Part shown: positions 61,978-64,000 of the stretch, piece by piece | Layout of the letters: every line of letters begins with the position of its first letter | Numbering within the stretch: the stretch's first letter is position 1 | Source of the DNA: Cloacibacterium sp. TD35 | Lineage (GTDB): Bacteria > Bacteroidota > Bacteroidia > Flavobacteriales > Weeksellaceae | NCBI RefSeq assembly: GCF_028864635.1 | Contig: NZ_CP104850.1 | Span: 2,531,288-2,595,287, forward strand | Reading direction: 5' to 3' | Length of the DNA: 64,000 nt | The notes under the pieces: generated by a model | Told to the model about the DNA's origin: nothing | The model's database searches: none | What the model saw: the letters and a program-made list of their open reading frames with translations, nothing else | Translations under genes and position numbers: made by a program

Positions 61978-63546
61978 TTAACTTACTAATCCCAATTCTT
62001 TTAAATACTTATTAATTTCAAGATCCAATTCTGAACGTTTAGCTTCCAAATCTTTTATTTCACGCATAACAGCAAAAATATCTATTTCCTCTTCCTCCTC
62101 AAAAGTATCTATATATCTCGGAATATTTAGATTATAATCATTTTCTGCGATTTCTTTTAAACTTGCTTTATGACTAAATTTTTCAAGTACAGTGCGTTCT
62201 CTGTAGGTTTCAACAATTTTTTCAATATGCTGAACTCGAAGTATATTTTGATTTTTTTGTTTTTCAAACTCTTTGCTAGCATCTATAAACAAAACATCTT
62301 CATCTTGTTCTCTACACTTTTTAAATACTAAAATACAAGTCGGAATACTAGTTCCATAGAAGATGTTAGCTGGTAAACCAATGACTGCATCTAAATAATT
62401 TTTTTCTTTGATTAAATACTTTCGAATTTCTAATTCTGCTGCTCCACGAAATAAAACACCGTGTGGCATTACTACTGCCATTATCCCGTTTTCATCCAAA
62501 TGATGAACCATATGCTGAATAAATGCAAAATCCGCTTTAGAAGCAGGAGCTAACCTTCCATATTGAGAAAATCTTTCATCTAATAGAAAAAGCTCATTAC
62601 TACTCCATTTTGCTGAAAAAGGAGGATTAGCAACAATGGCATCAAAAGTCTTATGAATGTGTTGTGGCTTCTCTAAAGTATCTTCTTGTTTAATATCGAA
62701 ATTAACATAATTTACCCCATGCAAAATCATGTTCATCCTTGCAAGATTATAGGTAGTTCTATTCATTTCCTGTCCATAAAAATCTGCCACCTTAGCTTCT
62801 CTAGCTACTCTTAAAAGTAAAGAACCACTTCCACATGTGGGATCATAAACAGATTTTAATTGAGTCTTTCTACTTGTTACAATTTTAGCTAAAATGGTAG
62901 AAACTTCTTGGGGCGTGTAAAACTCTCCCGCTTTCTTACCTGCACCACTAGCGAATTGCGCAATTAAATACTCATATGCATCACCTAAAACATCAGCATT
63001 TGTATCAGCTAAATTAAAGTCAATTTCATCTAAATGAAAAAGTACTTTAGATATTAATTTATTTTTTTCTTCTTCTGTTTTACCTAATTTAGAGGATGTT
63101 AAATCTAAATCCTCAAAAAGTTTATCAAAATCTTCTTCACTAGCTGTTCCTAAAGTCGACTGTTCTATATTAATTAATATTCTAGTTAATTCAGGAAGAA
63201 TGAAATTAGATTTACCTTCTTCTTTATTGTATCCTTTTTTAGCAACATTGCTAAATAGTTCAGAAGGTTTAAGAAAATAGCCTAAATCTTCTACTATTTC
63301 TTCATAAATAGCCTCTACAATTTCTTTCCCCTCATTAGAATTTTCATCAATATCTTGATAATCAATTTTTTCACCAGAGTCTTCAAGAATTTTATTAGCA
63401 GTAAAATGTATTTTTTCTGAAAGATATTTATAAAAAATAAAGCCTAAAATATAATCACGAAATTCGTCGGCATTCATTTTACCTCGCAAAGTATTAGCAA
63501 TATTCCAAAGTTGTTGTTCTAACTGACGTTTTTGTTCTTCTGACAT
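61978..63546 (-). CDS. hsdM: Type I DNA methyltransferase M subunit (HsdM)
   Basis: A 522-aa N6-adenine methyltransferase. An N-terminal helical domain (QLWNIANTLRGKMNADEFRD) is followed by EFYTPQEVSTILAKIV (208-223), the AdoMet motif DPTCGSGSLLLRVA (235-248) and the catalytic NPPF (307-310). The C-terminal helices contact HsdS. It heads the operon hsdM-hsdS and protects host DNA at sites chosen by whichever hsdS half is in place. Confidence 0.95.
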   Translation of the reverse strand: MSEEQKRQLEQQLWNIANTLRGKMNADEFRDYILGFIFYKYLSEKIHFTANKILEDSGEKIDYQDIDENSNEGKEIVEAIYEEIVEDLGYFLKPSELFSNVAKKGYNKEEGKSNFILPELTRILINIEQSTLGTASEEDFDKLFEDLDLTSSKLGKTEEEKNKLISKVLFHLDEIDFNLADTNADVLGDAYEYLIAQFASGAGKKAGEFYTPQEVSTILAKIVTSRKTQLKSVYDPTCGSGSLLLRVAREAKVADFYGQEMNRTTYNLARMNMILHGVNYVNFDIKQEDTLEKPQHIHKTFDAIVANPPFSAKWSSNELFLLDERFSQYGRLAPASKADFAFIQHMVHHLDENGIMAVVMPHGVLFRGAAELEIRKYLIKEKNYLDAVIGLPANIFYGTSIPTCILVFKKCREQDEDVLFIDASKEFEKQKNQNILRVQHIEKIVETYRERTVLEKFSHKASLKEIAENDYNLNIPRYIDTFEEEEEIDIFAVMREIKDLEAKRSELDLEINKYLKELGLVS

Positions 63547-63566
63547 ACATTAAGGATATAAAATCT

Positions 63567-63596
63567 CAAATTTAAAGAAAAACACTTTTAATCCAA
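63567..63596 (-). promoter_or_regulatory. Promoter of hsdM
   Basis: On the minus strand TTG (63596-63594), a 19-bp spacer and TAAATTTG (63574-63567) fit the Bacteroidota promoter pattern. They lie 21 bp upstream of the hsdM start. Confidence 0.65.
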
Positions 63597-63778
63597 TATG
63601 GAAAATCATATTATTTAGAGTTTTTATTTAATTACAAGATATTACCAAATAAAATTTGAAGATTTATAGGAAAATTCATTAAACCACCTAACTTACTAAA
63701 CTGCAAATTTTGCCTGTAAAACGTAGGGATAGCAGAAATCCTATATTTATCTTGTGGTTTGCCTATAGGCTCTCTTGT

Positions 63779-63913
63779 TTAATCTGCTATAGAAAGGAAC
63801 ATAGAATCACCAATTACCCGTACTTCGCCACCATTCCAGATTTTACTAATGCTCATGTAGAACGTTACGGCGTCTTCAAAACCTGATCTTACTGTGGCTA
63901 CTACTCTTGCCAT
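63779..63913 (-). CDS. Possible 44-aa small protein
   Basis: The minus strand reads MARVVATVRSGFEDAVTFYM then SISKIWNGGEVRVIGDSMFL and SIAD before a stop. It begins 7 bp after the end of the partial gene at 63920-64000 and runs in the same direction. Base composition is richer in GC than the neighbouring hsd genes. No family recognised; the close spacing supports it, the small size does not. Confidence 0.4.
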   Translation of the reverse strand: MARVVATVRSGFEDAVTFYMSISKIWNGGEVRVIGDSMFLSIAD

Positions 63914-63919
63914 ACCAAA

Positions 63920-64000
63920 TTATAAAAGCGTACGGAACTGAGCGTCATCACTTGATGATTGGTAAAGAGATGGCCAAACTTCTTTAGAACCCCAATAATA
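63920..64000 (-). CDS. C-terminal end of an unrecognised gene (partial)
   Basis: The last 26 codons and stop of a minus-strand gene entering from the right edge (YYWGSKEVWPSLYQSSSDDA then QFRTLL). Too little is visible to assign a function. Confidence 0.45.
   Translation of the reverse strand, partial: YYWGSKEVWPSLYQSSSDDAQFRTLL

Overview
The window comes from a low-GC Bacteroidota, most likely a Flavobacteriia/Weeksellaceae member of the Chryseobacterium group. This rests on the AT-rich sequence, TAnnTTTG-type promoter elements, SusC/SusD, GLPGLI, T9SS-tail and DUF3853 proteins, Bacteroidota-style lanthipeptide leaders, PRTRC genes and RteC. No tRNA, rRNA, ribosomal or central-metabolism gene is visible. 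All 64 kb is accessory: a genomic island, several fused islands, or part of a large plasmid.

Region 1 (1-14,750, minus strand) holds two class I lanthipeptide pathways. The left one has four intact Cys-rich precursors (core signature FTCC[W/L]CT) plus a decayed copy, a LanC cyclase and a split LanB, whose small subunit runs off the left edge. The right one has a Thr-rich precursor without cysteine, an exported S15-type peptidase and a second split LanB, but no LanC. A membrane-bound TPR/AraC regulator heads the set. Related operator-like sequences (core AATTTATCAATTT) lie at three intergenic regions here. Between the pathways sits a secreted GLPGLI/carboxypeptidase-regulatory-domain pair.

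Region 2 (15,150-22,750, plus strand) is a polymorphic-toxin locus: a small YD-like/T9SS-tail protein, a 2230-aa RHS protein with a variable C-terminus, an overlapping DUF1493-type likely immunity gene and a strong terminator.

Region 3 (23,700-35,300) looks like plasmid backbone: PRTRC genes (ThiF, B, an F-like gene, C, E), SSB, small plasmid genes, a histone H1-like gene, a Toprim primase, seven iterons beside a Rep_3/RepB initiator, DUF3853, excisionase-like HTH and RteC genes. No relaxase or conjugation gene is seen.

Region 4 (35,350-45,740) is a GC-richer SusC/SusD/TlpA operon with a second TPR/AraC regulator, a small lipoprotein, a MauE membrane protein and an XRE regulator. A recognisable promoter, operator palindromes and a long multi-stem RNA element lie in front of the TlpA gene.

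Region 5 (45,800-63,600, nearly all minus) is a defence island: an unassigned possible PD-(D/E)XK protein, a Septu-like AAA ATPase/HNH pair, a Hachiman/AbpAB-like nuclease-helicase pair, a small membrane pair and a complete type I restriction-modification system. That system also contains a Fic gene, a tyrosine recombinase and a second hsdS in inverted orientation. The two hsdS genes share a perfect 26-bp inverted repeat at their midpoints, so the recombinase could switch specificity by inversion. Three minus-strand transcription units in this island share a repeated promoter/leader sequence. The right edge holds the end of an unrecognised gene.
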